Shown: piece by piece, positions 1 to 6,441 of the stretch | Numbering within the stretch: position 1 is the stretch's first letter | Layout of the letters: each line of letters opens with the position of its first letter | NCBI GenBank assembly: GCA_964471945.1 | Contig: CAYYIJ010000108.1 | Coordinates: 1 to 6,618, forward strand | Reading direction: 5' to 3' | Length of the DNA: 6,618 nucleotides | Origin: JASEHD01 sp964471945 | GTDB lineage: Bacteria; Bacteroidota; Ignavibacteria; UBA10030; SZUA-254 | The notes under the pieces: generated by a model | Told to the model about the DNA's origin: nothing | Seen by the model: the letters and a program-made list of their open reading frames with translations, nothing else | Database searches by the model: none | Made by a program: the position numbers and the translations under genes

Positions 1-53
1 AGTTTCAGGGTCAGAGCCGGGAATCGAGTTGAGCCCTGTGGATAGGAGTCAGC

Positions 54-85
54 GTACAGATGCCGAAACAAGTTCAGCATGACTC
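54..85. repeat. Palindromic repeat unit, copy 1
   Basis: This 32-nt unit begins GTACAGATGCCGAA and ends GCATGACTC. Its core is an inverted repeat, ATGCCGAA (60-67) against TTCAGCAT (73-80), around a 5-nt loop ACAAG. The stem has one C/A mismatch, which becomes a G-U wobble if the minus strand is transcribed. By eye it matches copy 2 at 28 of 32 positions, with three of the four differences in the loop. GAGTC at 46-50 and GACTC at 81-85 bracket the unit as weak outer arms. Confidence 0.8.
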
Positions 86-94
86 GTTGGCAAG

Positions 95-126
95 GTACAG
101 ATGCCGAACTAAATTCGGCATGACTC
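95..126. repeat. Palindromic repeat unit, copy 2
   Basis: This is the second 32-nt unit, starting 41 nt after copy 1. The stem is perfect here: ATGCCGAA (101-108) pairs with TTCGGCAT (114-121) around the loop CTAAA. Relative to copy 1 the stem base at 118 is G instead of A, which restores pairing. Conserved arms with a variable loop are what one expects of a small structured repeat family rather than of coding or operator DNA. Confidence 0.8.
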
Positions 127-140
127 CCGCGGCTGAGTCC

Positions 141-182
141 CCCTGAACCCTGACCTGTCGTCAGGGCAGGCTTGCTTCAGGG
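141..182. repeat. Nested CCCTGA / TCAGGG inverted repeats
   Basis: Two inverted repeats are nested. The inner one is CCCTGAC (148-154) against GTCAGGG (160-166) with a 5-nt loop. The outer one is CCCTGAA (141-147) against TTCAGGG (176-182). Either could fold as a hairpin in RNA or as a cruciform. The outer arm is the same sequence as the palindrome at 6594-6614, so these belong to one repeat family represented on both sides of the gene cluster. No T-run follows, so it is not called a terminator. Confidence 0.65.
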
Positions 183-191
183 TCTGAGCAT

Positions 192-231
192 AGATGCCGA
201 AACAATCCGTCTACCGCGGACGGTATGAGTC
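192..231. repeat. Variant palindromic repeat unit, copy 3, with a different centre
   Basis: The left arm AGATGCCGAAACAA (192-205) is identical to copy 1, and the right end TATGAGTC (224-231) resembles its CATGACTC end with two changes. Between them the expected loop and right stem are replaced by a GC-rich stretch with its own small inverted repeat, CCGTC (207-211) against GACGG (219-223), around a CCGCGG core. It looks like a chimeric or secondarily modified member of the family. The similarity is clear on the left and weak on the right. Confidence 0.55.
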
Positions 232-245
232 TATCATTGTAGAAT

Positions 246-250
246 GGAGA
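246..250 (+). promoter_or_regulatory. Ribosome binding site of the YjbQ-family gene
   Basis: GGAGA lies 7 nt before the ATG at 258, a normal Shine-Dalgarno match and spacing. It supports that ATG as the start. The second gene has a comparable site, AGGTGA at 662-667, also 7 nt before its ATG and embedded in the end of the first gene. The third gene shows no clear site, so Shine-Dalgarno use is not uniform here. Confidence 0.6.
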
Positions 251-257
251 TTAAAAT

Positions 258-671
258 ATGAAATCAAAAACTGAATATCTTTGGTACAATACAAAAAAGA
301 AACGCGATTATATCAATATTACTGACGAAGTTCAACAAATTGTTATACGCAGTACGGTGAAAGAGGGGATGGTATTAGTCTCGGCAATGCATATTACCGC
401 TGGTGTTTATATTAACGATGCTGAATCAGGGTTGATACAGGATATTGATGATTGGCTGGAAAAGCTTGCCCCTTTCAATTCAAACTACAAACATCATCGT
501 ACGGGTGAAACAAATGGTGATGCCCATCTTAAAAGTCTCTTGGTTCACCACGAAGTCATTGTTCCGATAACCGATGGGAGACTCGATTTCGGTCCCTGGC
601 AGCAAATATATTATGCCGAGTTTGACGGTCAACGTCGAAAACGTGTTATTGTAAAAGTAATAGGTGAATAA
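258..671 (+). CDS. yjbQ: YjbQ family (UPF0047) protein, possible secondary thiamine-phosphate synthase
   Basis: The 137-residue product matches the YjbQ family in length and across its whole span. Visible family blocks are HITAGVYIND at 45-54 (the conserved histidine plus Asn/acid stretch), the Y-x-H-H and GETNGDAHLKS region at 77-93 with a conserved Glu and His, and ITDGRLDFGPWQQIYYAEFD at 104-123, ending in the basic RRKRV strand. These histidines and acids probably form the metal or ligand pocket of the trimeric fold. Some members weakly complement thiamine phosphate synthase loss, which is the source of the usual product name, but the true physiological substrate is not settled. It is the first gene of the cluster, with a good ribosome binding site and only 3 nt before the next gene. 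No truncation or odd residue is seen; HITA rather than HTSA is a common subfamily variant. Family assignment is firm, the reaction is not. Confidence 0.92.
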   Translation: MKSKTEYLWYNTKKKRDYINITDEVQQIVIRSTVKEGMVLVSAMHITAGVYINDAESGLIQDIDDWLEKLAPFNSNYKHHRTGETNGDAHLKSLLVHHEVIVPITDGRLDFGPWQQIYYAEFDGQRRKRVIVKVIGE

Positions 672-674
672 AGA

Positions 675-2060
675 ATGAAAAATAAATATTTACAGATATT
701 AATCGTACTTTTATTATCATGCAATTGTCTAATTGGTCAAGACATAATCAACTCAAAAAATGATCTAAGAATAGACGTCGATTATGCACGTTTTTATAGT
801 GATTCATCACAGGTATTTCTCGAAATGTATTACAGTTTTTCAGAGGGAATGCTCACCTACCGATACGATTCCGGTCAATATAGTGGAAAAATTATTTTCG
901 ATTGGATAATAAAAGACGACACCCGAATAGTAGCAAATAAAACCTGGACGGTTACCTATGCACTAAAGTCCGCAGATCATCTGCCAACAGCGCAATCGTT
1001 GGTTGGGATGCAAACAATTGTGTTGCCACAAGGTGATTACACTATGTTATTTAACTCCCGTGATGCACTCGATCCAACGCGTAAAGATAGTCTTGCTATA
1101 CCATTGAGGATAAGCATGTACCCGACTGATAGTGAATTTTTAAGTGATATTGAATTTTGCACGTCAGTACAGGCATCTACGAATGAGGAGTCTTTATTCT
1201 ATAAAAATACACTCGAAGTAATACCAAATCCAAGCCGAATGTACGGCACTGGTTTACCTGATCTTTGTTATTATGCAGTTGCTTATAACTTACTTTTAAA
1301 GAAAGAGGAATCTAATATAATAGTTCGCACTACTGTTATTGATGCAGTCGGGAGTGAAGTAATTATCAAGGATAAAACAAAACCTCGGATGTATAATGCA
1401 ATCGTTGAAGTAGGAACGATAAATCTCTCCCCATTAAAAACCGGAACATATCAATTTCGAATATCTTTACTCGATACATCTAAAAAGGTTATTGCTGAAT
1501 CAGTAAAGAAATTTTACATTTACAGATATGGAGCAGTATTCGATTCAACGATGATCGAGCAAAGGATGGATGTAACCCGAAGTCGGTATGCAATTATGAA
1601 TGAAGATGAATTGAATAAATCATTTGAATATATAAAGTATATTGCCACAGAGAATGAGAAAGATCAGTTCTATAATCTAATGGATGTAAAAGCCAAGCAG
1701 AAATTCATATTCGATTTTTGGCAAAGACGCAATGTTGCTGGGCAAATTAACGAAGATGATTATTATAAACGAATCCAATACACAAATGATAATTTATCAA
1801 CGGGATTGCGGGAGGGGTGGAAAACTGATCGCGGGCGTGTCCATTTAGTTTATGGTCATTGTGATGAGATCGAGCGTTTTCCCAGTTCAACTGAAAGTAA
1901 TTCTTATGAGATTTGGCACTACAACAATATTCAGGGCGGGGTGTTATTCGTGTTCGTAGATCGCGAAGGTTTAGGGAATTATCGTTTGGTTCATTCCACT
2001 CACCGGGGCGAGCTATACGATGGAGATTGGTATAATCGTTATGCATCGAGGATGCGCTGA
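675..2060 (+). CDS. GWxTD domain-containing exported protein, probable lipoprotein
   Basis: The 461-residue product has an N-terminal export signal: Lys at 2 and 4, a hydrophobic core at 8-15, then LLSC with Cys16. That is an acceptable, not ideal, lipobox; cleavage near LIG-Q (21-22), common in Bacteroidota, is the alternative. Residues 30-280 look like two beta-rich segments with alternating hydrophobic strands and no motif I recognise. Residues 290-455 are the GWxTD domain. They include the helical segment with FDFWQRRN (346-353), the YYKRIQYTN segment at 363-371, the name motif GWKTD at 381-385, RVHLVYG (388-394), YEIWHY (411-416) and the GGVLFVFVDREGLGNYRLVH strand pair (421-440). The family is widespread in the FCB group and its function is not established. 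Sitting directly before two lipopolysaccharide genes, it may act in the cell envelope; that is inference. The start has AGGTGA 7 nt upstream and overlaps nothing. Confidence 0.88.
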   Translation: MKNKYLQILIVLLLSCNCLIGQDIINSKNDLRIDVDYARFYSDSSQVFLEMYYSFSEGMLTYRYDSGQYSGKIIFDWIIKDDTRIVANKTWTVTYALKSADHLPTAQSLVGMQTIVLPQGDYTMLFNSRDALDPTRKDSLAIPLRISMYPTDSEFLSDIEFCTSVQASTNEESLFYKNTLEVIPNPSRMYGTGLPDLCYYAVAYNLLLKKEESNIIVRTTVIDAVGSEVIIKDKTKPRMYNAIVEVGTINLSPLKTGTYQFRISLLDTSKKVIAESVKKFYIYRYGAVFDSTMIEQRMDVTRSRYAIMNEDELNKSFEYIKYIATENEKDQFYNLMDVKAKQKFIFDFWQRRNVAGQINEDDYYKRIQYTNDNLSTGLREGWKTDRGRVHLVYGHCDEIERFPSSTESNSYEIWHYNNIQGGVLFVFVDREGLGNYRLVHSTHRGELYDGDWYNRYASRMR

Positions 2061-2068
2061 TAGTCATT

Positions 2069-2962
2069 ATGCGTTATCAAATTGAATTTATTTTTTTTCA
2101 ACTTTTCAAATGGTTCGTTTTAGCTTTACCGTTGAAATCAGCTCAGCGATTCGGAGCTATGTTAGGGATGATCGCATATCATTTATTTACAAGCCGACGA
2201 ACAATAGCACTTGAAAATTTATTGTCTGCTTTTCCTGAAAAATCTGAGGAAGAACGTATTATTATTGCGAAGGGATCGTTCTTAAATTATGGAATAACTT
2301 TGGTGGAACTGTTATGGTTTCCTAATCTGACAGGTGAAATTATCCGAAAGCTTGTGAAACCACAAAATCTTGAATTGTTCCTAAACAGGCACACTGTCGG
2401 CAAAGGTATGGTTCTTCTCGCAGGTCATTTCGGGAATTGGGAGCTAAACGCTCTCGGGATGGCATACATTACTCACATTCCTGTCTCAATTATTGTTCAG
2501 ACTCAGAATAATAAATTAGTCGATGGAGTTATCAATCGGCATCGTTGTCTTTTTGGCAATAAAGTTATCCCGATGGGTATTTCAGTTCGAGAAATTATTC
2601 GAACGTTACAAAACGGTGGAATCATAGGAATTGCACCAGATCAAAGCGGTGACGAAAAAGGTGGAATATATATGGATTTTTTTGGTCGGACTGTGGCAAC
2701 GCATCAAGGAGCAGCAGTTTTTGCATTAAGAAGTCGGGTACCGCTTATTATGAGTTTTTTAATACGGCAATCGGGCGGGACTTATAAAGCGATATTCGAA
2801 GAAATTTCATTTGCCGACCTTATTGACCAAACGGAAGAGAATGTTATCGAGTTGACTCGGCGGCATTTAGGAATTCTTGAGCAATACATTCGCCAATATC
2901 CCGATCATTGGTTGTGGATGCATAGAAGATGGAAACATTTAAAACCAGAGAGTGATGTTTAA
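2069..2962 (+). CDS. Lysophospholipid/lipid A acyltransferase, LpxL (HtrB) family
   Basis: This enzyme would transfer a fatty acyl chain to a lipid A precursor at the inner face of the cytoplasmic membrane. The 297-residue length is close to E. coli LpxL (about 306). Residues 6-36 form the hydrophobic N-terminal anchor. The catalytic H-x4-E signature is HFGNWE, His120 and Glu125. Further family blocks are IAPDQSG (188-194) followed by a GGIYMDFFGR stretch (198-207), the THQGAA segment at 211-216, and the C-terminal P-D-H-W-L-W-M-H-R-R-W-K block at 278-289. It starts 8 nt after the GWxTD gene without a clear Shine-Dalgarno site, so translational coupling is plausible. Which position of lipid A it acylates, and whether the acceptor is lipid A or another lysolipid, cannot be told from sequence alone; the heptosyltransferase next door favours lipopolysaccharide. 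Confidence 0.9.
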   Translation: MRYQIEFIFFQLFKWFVLALPLKSAQRFGAMLGMIAYHLFTSRRTIALENLLSAFPEKSEEERIIIAKGSFLNYGITLVELLWFPNLTGEIIRKLVKPQNLELFLNRHTVGKGMVLLAGHFGNWELNALGMAYITHIPVSIIVQTQNNKLVDGVINRHRCLFGNKVIPMGISVREIIRTLQNGGIIGIAPDQSGDEKGGIYMDFFGRTVATHQGAAVFALRSRVPLIMSFLIRQSGGTYKAIFEEISFADLIDQTEENVIELTRRHLGILEQYIRQYPDHWLWMHRRWKHLKPESDV

Positions 2963-2963
2963 G

Positions 2964-4004
2964 ATGAAACAAGAATTGAATAGAATTCTGATTTTGCAAA
3001 CCGCATTTGCCGGTGATGTAATTCTCACTCTCCCTTTAGCTCAAGTATTAAGTCGGCAATACCCGAAAGCATTGATCGATATGATTGTAATCCCTCGGAC
3101 CGCTGAATTACTTGCTAATCACATTGCTATTAATGAAGCGGTAATATTTGATAAAAAAGGGGAAGATTCTGGGATAAGTGGGTTAATTCGACAAATAAAA
3201 AAAATACGTGATAGGAACTATGATATTGCATTTGTTCCACACCGTTCTATGAGGAGCGCCGTGATAGTCAAATTAGCCGGAATTAAACACCGCGTTGGGT
3301 TCGATAAAAGTGCCTGGTGTTTTCTTTATAATAAGGTGATACATTATGATCCTTCCTCTCATGAGATCGGGAGAAATCTGTCTTTGCTCAGACCGTTTGG
3401 GATAGATCATATCGAAAAAGAATTACCTCAGCTATTTCCTTCTTTCCATGATAGAATAAAAGTCGGACTTTTTTTATCAGATTATGGTATTCAACATGTT
3501 AACTCTATCATTGGTGTTGCACCCGGAACCGTTTGGAAAACGAAACAATGGTTAAAGGAACGATTTATCGAGTTGATTGCCCACCTGACTTCGAAGGGTT
3601 TCCATATAATTTTGATTGGCGGTGATGTTGATACAGAGTTGTGTAAGCAAATCAATAATTCTATCCCTTCTAAGCATGTTTATTCGGCAGCCGGAAAACT
3701 TACTCTATTGCAGTCAGCGGAGTTGATACGACGTTGTAAATTATTAATTTCTAACGACAGTGCACCAATGCACCTTGCTGTTGCGATGCAGACTCCAGTC
3801 GTTGCTATTTTTGGTGCAACAGTACCAGAATTCGGTTTCGCTCCTTATGGAAAAGATGATGTTGTTGTTGAAGTCAAAGATTTATCATGCCGCCCATGTA
3901 GTATCCATGGTGGTCCAGAATGCCCGATTAAAACATTTGAGTGCATGAAACGAATTACAGTCAACGATGTTCTAAATAGTGTAATTATTCATATCAATAA
4001 GTAA
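2964..4004 (+). CDS. waaF: Glycosyltransferase family 9, lipopolysaccharide heptosyltransferase II (WaaF) type
   Basis: The product of about 346 residues carries the GT9 (GT-B fold) signatures. Numbered from the ATG at 2964, these are ILQTAFAGDVILTLPLA (10-26) with the acceptor-side AGD and Asp18, VAPGTVWKTKQW (185-196) at the start of the nucleotide-sugar domain, IGG at 218-220, SNDSAPMH (263-270), and GATVPEFGFAPYG (284-296). The C-terminal stretch has four cysteines (309, 312, 320, 327) in the CRPC...C...C pattern typical of WaaF-like proteins. It would add a heptose, or a related sugar, to the inner core of lipopolysaccharide. Three in-frame starts compete: GTG 2952, ATG 2955 (both overlapping the previous stop) and ATG 2964. 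I chose 2964 because family members usually begin only a few residues before the ILQTAFAGD strand and AGAG lies upstream. The sugar specificity is inferred from the family. Confidence 0.88.
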   Translation: MKQELNRILILQTAFAGDVILTLPLAQVLSRQYPKALIDMIVIPRTAELLANHIAINEAVIFDKKGEDSGISGLIRQIKKIRDRNYDIAFVPHRSMRSAVIVKLAGIKHRVGFDKSAWCFLYNKVIHYDPSSHEIGRNLSLLRPFGIDHIEKELPQLFPSFHDRIKVGLFLSDYGIQHVNSIIGVAPGTVWKTKQWLKERFIELIAHLTSKGFHIILIGGDVDTELCKQINNSIPSKHVYSAAGKLTLLQSAELIRRCKLLISNDSAPMHLAVAMQTPVVAIFGATVPEFGFAPYGKDDVVVEVKDLSCRPCSIHGGPECPIKTFECMKRITVNDVLNSVIIHINK

Positions 4005-4018
4005 AGGTTATTAATCAG

Positions 4019-4666
4019 ATGAGTAATATTCTTAAAATAAATCCAAAGCACATACAATCACAATCGATTAGTCAAACGGTGGAAGTTATCAAGAAAGGCG
4101 GGGTTATCCTAAATCCAACCGATACAATTTATGGACTTGGATGTGATGCGTTTAATAAAAAAGCTGTAGATATGGTTTTTAAGATAAAACAACGCAATCC
4201 CAAAAACCCAGCTCTTGTGCTTGCTGGGAATATTACGATGTTGAATGATCTTGTCGAAGGTATCTCACAAAAAACTAAAGAATTAATCCACCGATTCTGG
4301 CCTGGGCCTTTAACAATGCTCTTCAAAGCGAGAAAAGGTATTTCTCCGTTACTGATTTCTGATGATGGTAAAATCGGAATTCGGGTACCTAAATATAATT
4401 TTTGTTTGAAATTAATTAAATTATGTCGATCACCAATCGTCTCTACAAGTGCCAACATCTCTGGTGACAAACAGTCGGCGGAAATCGATGAATTGATAAA
4501 AATATTTTCTCATAAGGTCGATTTGATTATTGATGCCGGAGATAATACATCCCTTATTCCCTCCACAGTTATTGATGCATCTGAAGATAAATTGATACTT
4601 ATTCGTGAAGGTGCGATTCCCTTTCAAGCGATATTATCTTCAATTCAATCTTCACCTCAGCACTAA
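4019..4666 (+). CDS. tsaC: L-threonylcarbamoyladenylate synthase (TsaC/YrdC family)
   Basis: This enzyme makes threonylcarbamoyl-AMP from threonine, bicarbonate and ATP, the first step of the t6A modification at position 37 of ANN-decoding tRNAs; TsaD and partners, not in this window, complete it. The 215 residues form a single YrdC domain. Blocks seen are LNPTDTIYGLGCDA (31-44), KIKQRNPKNPALVL (55-68) with the Lys-x-Arg pair at 57-59, the WPGPLT motif (94-99), IGIRVP (119-124), STSAN (142-146) with the Ser-x-Asn pair, PSTVID (181-186) and REGAI (196-200). The length is slightly above E. coli TsaC (190) and well short of two-domain Sua5 proteins, so no Sua5 domain is present. AAAGG at 4003-4007 is 11 nt before the ATG, within the end of the previous gene. 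The last gene of the cluster, it stops 5 nt before the convergent gene's stop. Confidence 0.93.
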   Translation: MSNILKINPKHIQSQSISQTVEVIKKGGVILNPTDTIYGLGCDAFNKKAVDMVFKIKQRNPKNPALVLAGNITMLNDLVEGISQKTKELIHRFWPGPLTMLFKARKGISPLLISDDGKIGIRVPKYNFCLKLIKLCRSPIVSTSANISGDKQSAEIDELIKIFSHKVDLIIDAGDNTSLIPSTVIDASEDKLILIREGAIPFQAILSSIQSSPQH

Positions 4667-4671
4667 ATTAT

Positions 4672-6396
4672 TTACCTCTTTTTGAATATATTTTTAGTGA
4701 TAATATTTTTGTGCTGTTCTTTTTTAGCGATGCTTTTTTCTACGAATAACTTATCTCCAGTCCAAGGATTCATCTCGGTGTAGTACATCAGTGTTGAATA
4801 TGTTGATGGTGTTGGAGTGAATATCTGCACCTGCTCTGGATTTATTTTCAATTCCATTGAAACATATCGCTTCATCCTTATATCATCGTTAAGGTTGCAC
4901 CCTGGATGAGCAGCGATAAGATAATATGTAAGATATTGTTTTTTCTTTACTTGCATGTTCATGCTGTCAAATTTATTTTTGAACTCGGTGAGATATGGTG
5001 TTCCAGATTTTCTCATAAGTTGCAACACTTTAGCTTCAGTATGCTCAGGCGCAATCTTCAATTGACCGGATATATGATGCCTCACTAACTCCCGAAGATA
5101 ATCATCACCGAATTTCGTGTCATCTATTATCATATCATACCGAATTCCGGATGCAACAAATATTTTTTTCACGCCATCTATTTTCCGTAATTTCCTCAAT
5201 AATTCAACTTGCGATTTATGATCAACAGGGAGTTTCTTGCACGTAGTGGGAAATAGGCACGTTTTCTTCATGCACATCCCGTGTGATAATTTTTTATTGC
5301 ATTCAATTCCGTACATGTTTGCCGTTGGACCACCGAGATCGTGAATATATCCTTTAAAATCAAGATGCTGAGATATTTTCTTAGCTTCATTGACAATCGA
5401 TTTTTCACTGCGAGATATTATTGTTGTTCCTTGATGAACACCGATTGCACAGAAATTACACTCACCGTAACAACCTCGATGTGTTGTTATAGAGAATTTA
5501 ATCGTTTCCATAGCACGGATATCACCATCTTTTTTATAGTATGGATGAACATCTCTTTCATATTTAAGGTTGTAGATGTTATCTATTTCACCCTGCGTGA
5601 GATGATGTGCCGGTGGATTTTGTATCAAGTATCTATCGCCGTATTGTTGACGTAATCCCTCTGCCGTAATCGGATCATTATTTTTATAAAAAGTATGAAA
5701 CATCTTAATGAACTTTTTTTTATCCTCAATTACTTCTTGAAATGATGGTAGATCGATGTAATCTTCTTTTGGAATTTTTGAAATGTAACAAATCCCTCGA
5801 ATGTTCTGTAACCTTACGAAGGATGTAGAACCTTCGCAAGGTTGACTCGCGAAAAGATTTGCAATTTCTAAAGTTGCTTTTTCACCCATTCCATAAACAA
5901 GTACATCTGCTTTTGCATCAAAAAGAATAGATCGGCGGATTTTATCATCCCAGTAATCGTAATGAGCGATACGACGCAAGCTTGCCTCGATGCCGCCTAA
6001 CACAATTGGTTTAGTATTCTTGAAGTATCGTCGGATTAGATTTGAGTAGATAATGACTGCACGATCAGGTCGTTTGTCATTTCGTCCTCCGGGTGTAAAA
6101 TCATCTTGCCGTCTGGGTTTTTTGGTTGCTGTGTAATTTGCCACCATTGAGTCCACGCAGCCAGATGTAATTCCCCAAAATAATTTTGGTTCTCCTAAGC
6201 GTGTGATATCTTCCTTGCTGTTGATGTCGGGTTGAGCAATGATTCCAACTTTGTATCCGGCGTCAAGAAGTACTTTCCCGATAACCGCCGAGCCGTTATA
6301 CGAGCTATCGATGTATGTATCACCTGAAATAATAATGACATCTAATTCTTCCCAGCCGAGGTTGTCGAGTTCTTGTTTAGTTGTCGGTAGAAACAT
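4672..6396 (-). CDS. ygiQ: YgiQ family radical SAM protein
   Basis: The 574-residue product has an N-terminal B12-binding-like region (about 1-180) containing IISGDTYIDSSYNG (22-35) and VLGGIEASLRRIAHYDYWDD (132-151), strong YgiQ signatures. The radical SAM core follows, with C-x3-C-x2-C at Cys309, Cys313 and Cys316 (RGCYGECNFC) to bind the 4Fe-4S cluster that cleaves S-adenosylmethionine. A second set of cysteines (366, 375, 380, 386) is characteristic of the family and may hold another cluster. IAPEHTE (448-454) and FTPTPSTYSTLMYYT (526-540) close the core. The protein ends soon after, so it lacks most of the C-terminal extension of E. coli YgiQ (about 740 residues); shorter forms are common. 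The reaction is unknown. Residues 185-196 are encoded by a near-perfect inverted repeat, reported separately. The start is the first ATG; no Shine-Dalgarno site is visible. Confidence 0.93.
   Translation of the reverse strand: MFLPTTKQELDNLGWEELDVIIISGDTYIDSSYNGSAVIGKVLLDAGYKVGIIAQPDINSKEDITRLGEPKLFWGITSGCVDSMVANYTATKKPRRQDDFTPGGRNDKRPDRAVIIYSNLIRRYFKNTKPIVLGGIEASLRRIAHYDYWDDKIRRSILFDAKADVLVYGMGEKATLEIANLFASQPCEGSTSFVRLQNIRGICYISKIPKEDYIDLPSFQEVIEDKKKFIKMFHTFYKNNDPITAEGLRQQYGDRYLIQNPPAHHLTQGEIDNIYNLKYERDVHPYYKKDGDIRAMETIKFSITTHRGCYGECNFCAIGVHQGTTIISRSEKSIVNEAKKISQHLDFKGYIHDLGGPTANMYGIECNKKLSHGMCMKKTCLFPTTCKKLPVDHKSQVELLRKLRKIDGVKKIFVASGIRYDMIIDDTKFGDDYLRELVRHHISGQLKIAPEHTEAKVLQLMRKSGTPYLTEFKNKFDSMNMQVKKKQYLTYYLIAAHPGCNLNDDIRMKRYVSMELKINPEQVQIFTPTPSTYSTLMYYTEMNPWTGDKLFVEKSIAKKEQHKNIITKNIFKKR
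5810..5843. repeat. Inverted repeat inside the ygiQ coding sequence
   Basis: AACCTTACGAAGG (5810-5822) is followed by an 8-nt spacer and CCTTCGCAAGGTT (5831-5843), an inverted repeat matching at 12 of 13 positions. The single A/C mismatch becomes a G-U wobble in the ygiQ messenger. Each arm also contains a small palindrome of its own, such as AACCTT-GCG-AAGGTT on the minus strand. Read as codons it gives QPCEGSTSFVRL, residues 185-196, lying between the LFAS and NIRGICYISK segments of the protein. The reading frame stays open through it. Confidence 0.75.
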
Positions 6397-6441
6397 AAAT
6401 TAGATTAAGCTAATAAAATTCTTCTTGAGAAACCAATTTCT

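Larger units (their letters stand above)
1..257. other. Non-coding, repeat-rich region upstream of the five-gene cluster
   Basis: No open reading frame of useful length lies here on either strand. The stretch is GC-richer than the genes that follow and consists largely of short inverted repeats, itemised separately: two 32-nt units at 54-85 and 95-126, a variant unit at 192-231, and nested CCCTGA/TCAGGG arms at 141-182. A TTTCAGGGTC decamer at 3-12 is identical to one at 6606-6615 at the other end of the window, so the left edge is probably the right half of another such palindrome. The repeats end only 26 nt before the first start codon, which leaves little room for a conventional promoter. 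Transcription may therefore start within the repeats or upstream of the window. Confidence 0.75.

Noticed and set aside
141..182. Terminator of a gene upstream of the window
   Set aside because: The stems are plausible but no T-run follows on either strand, and the same arms recur at 6594-6614 as a dispersed repeat.
232..245. TATCATTG / TAGAAT as a promoter -10 or Bacteroidota -7 element for the first gene
   Set aside because: No matching -35 or -33 element lies at the right distance, and use of TAGAAT would start the transcript at or after the ribosome binding site at 246-250. The match is no better than chance in AT-rich DNA.
1..257. A CRISPR array, because of regularly spaced repeats
   Set aside because: Only two good copies, 41 nt apart with a 9-nt gap, a third copy that is rearranged, strong internal palindromes, and no cas gene. 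These are dispersed palindromic repeats.
258..671. HITA instead of HTSA in the YjbQ protein as a lost active-site residue
   Set aside because: The histidine and the downstream Asn/acid positions are intact, and as I recall this variant is common in a large bacterial subfamily.
1747..2067. Open frame of 106 codons on the minus strand within the GWxTD gene
   Set aside because: It lies wholly opposite the strongly conserved GWxTD domain, its product resembles no family I know, and it is best explained as a shadow frame.
5341..5655. Open frame of 104 codons on the plus strand opposite ygiQ
   Set aside because: It lies opposite the radical SAM core of ygiQ, has an unlikely composition and no ribosome binding site; a shadow frame.
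6400..6441. Minus-strand TTGGTT and TTAGCT with 17-nt spacing as a ygiQ promoter
   Set aside because: Both hexamers are poor matches to consensus and overlap a small inverted repeat; too weak to call.
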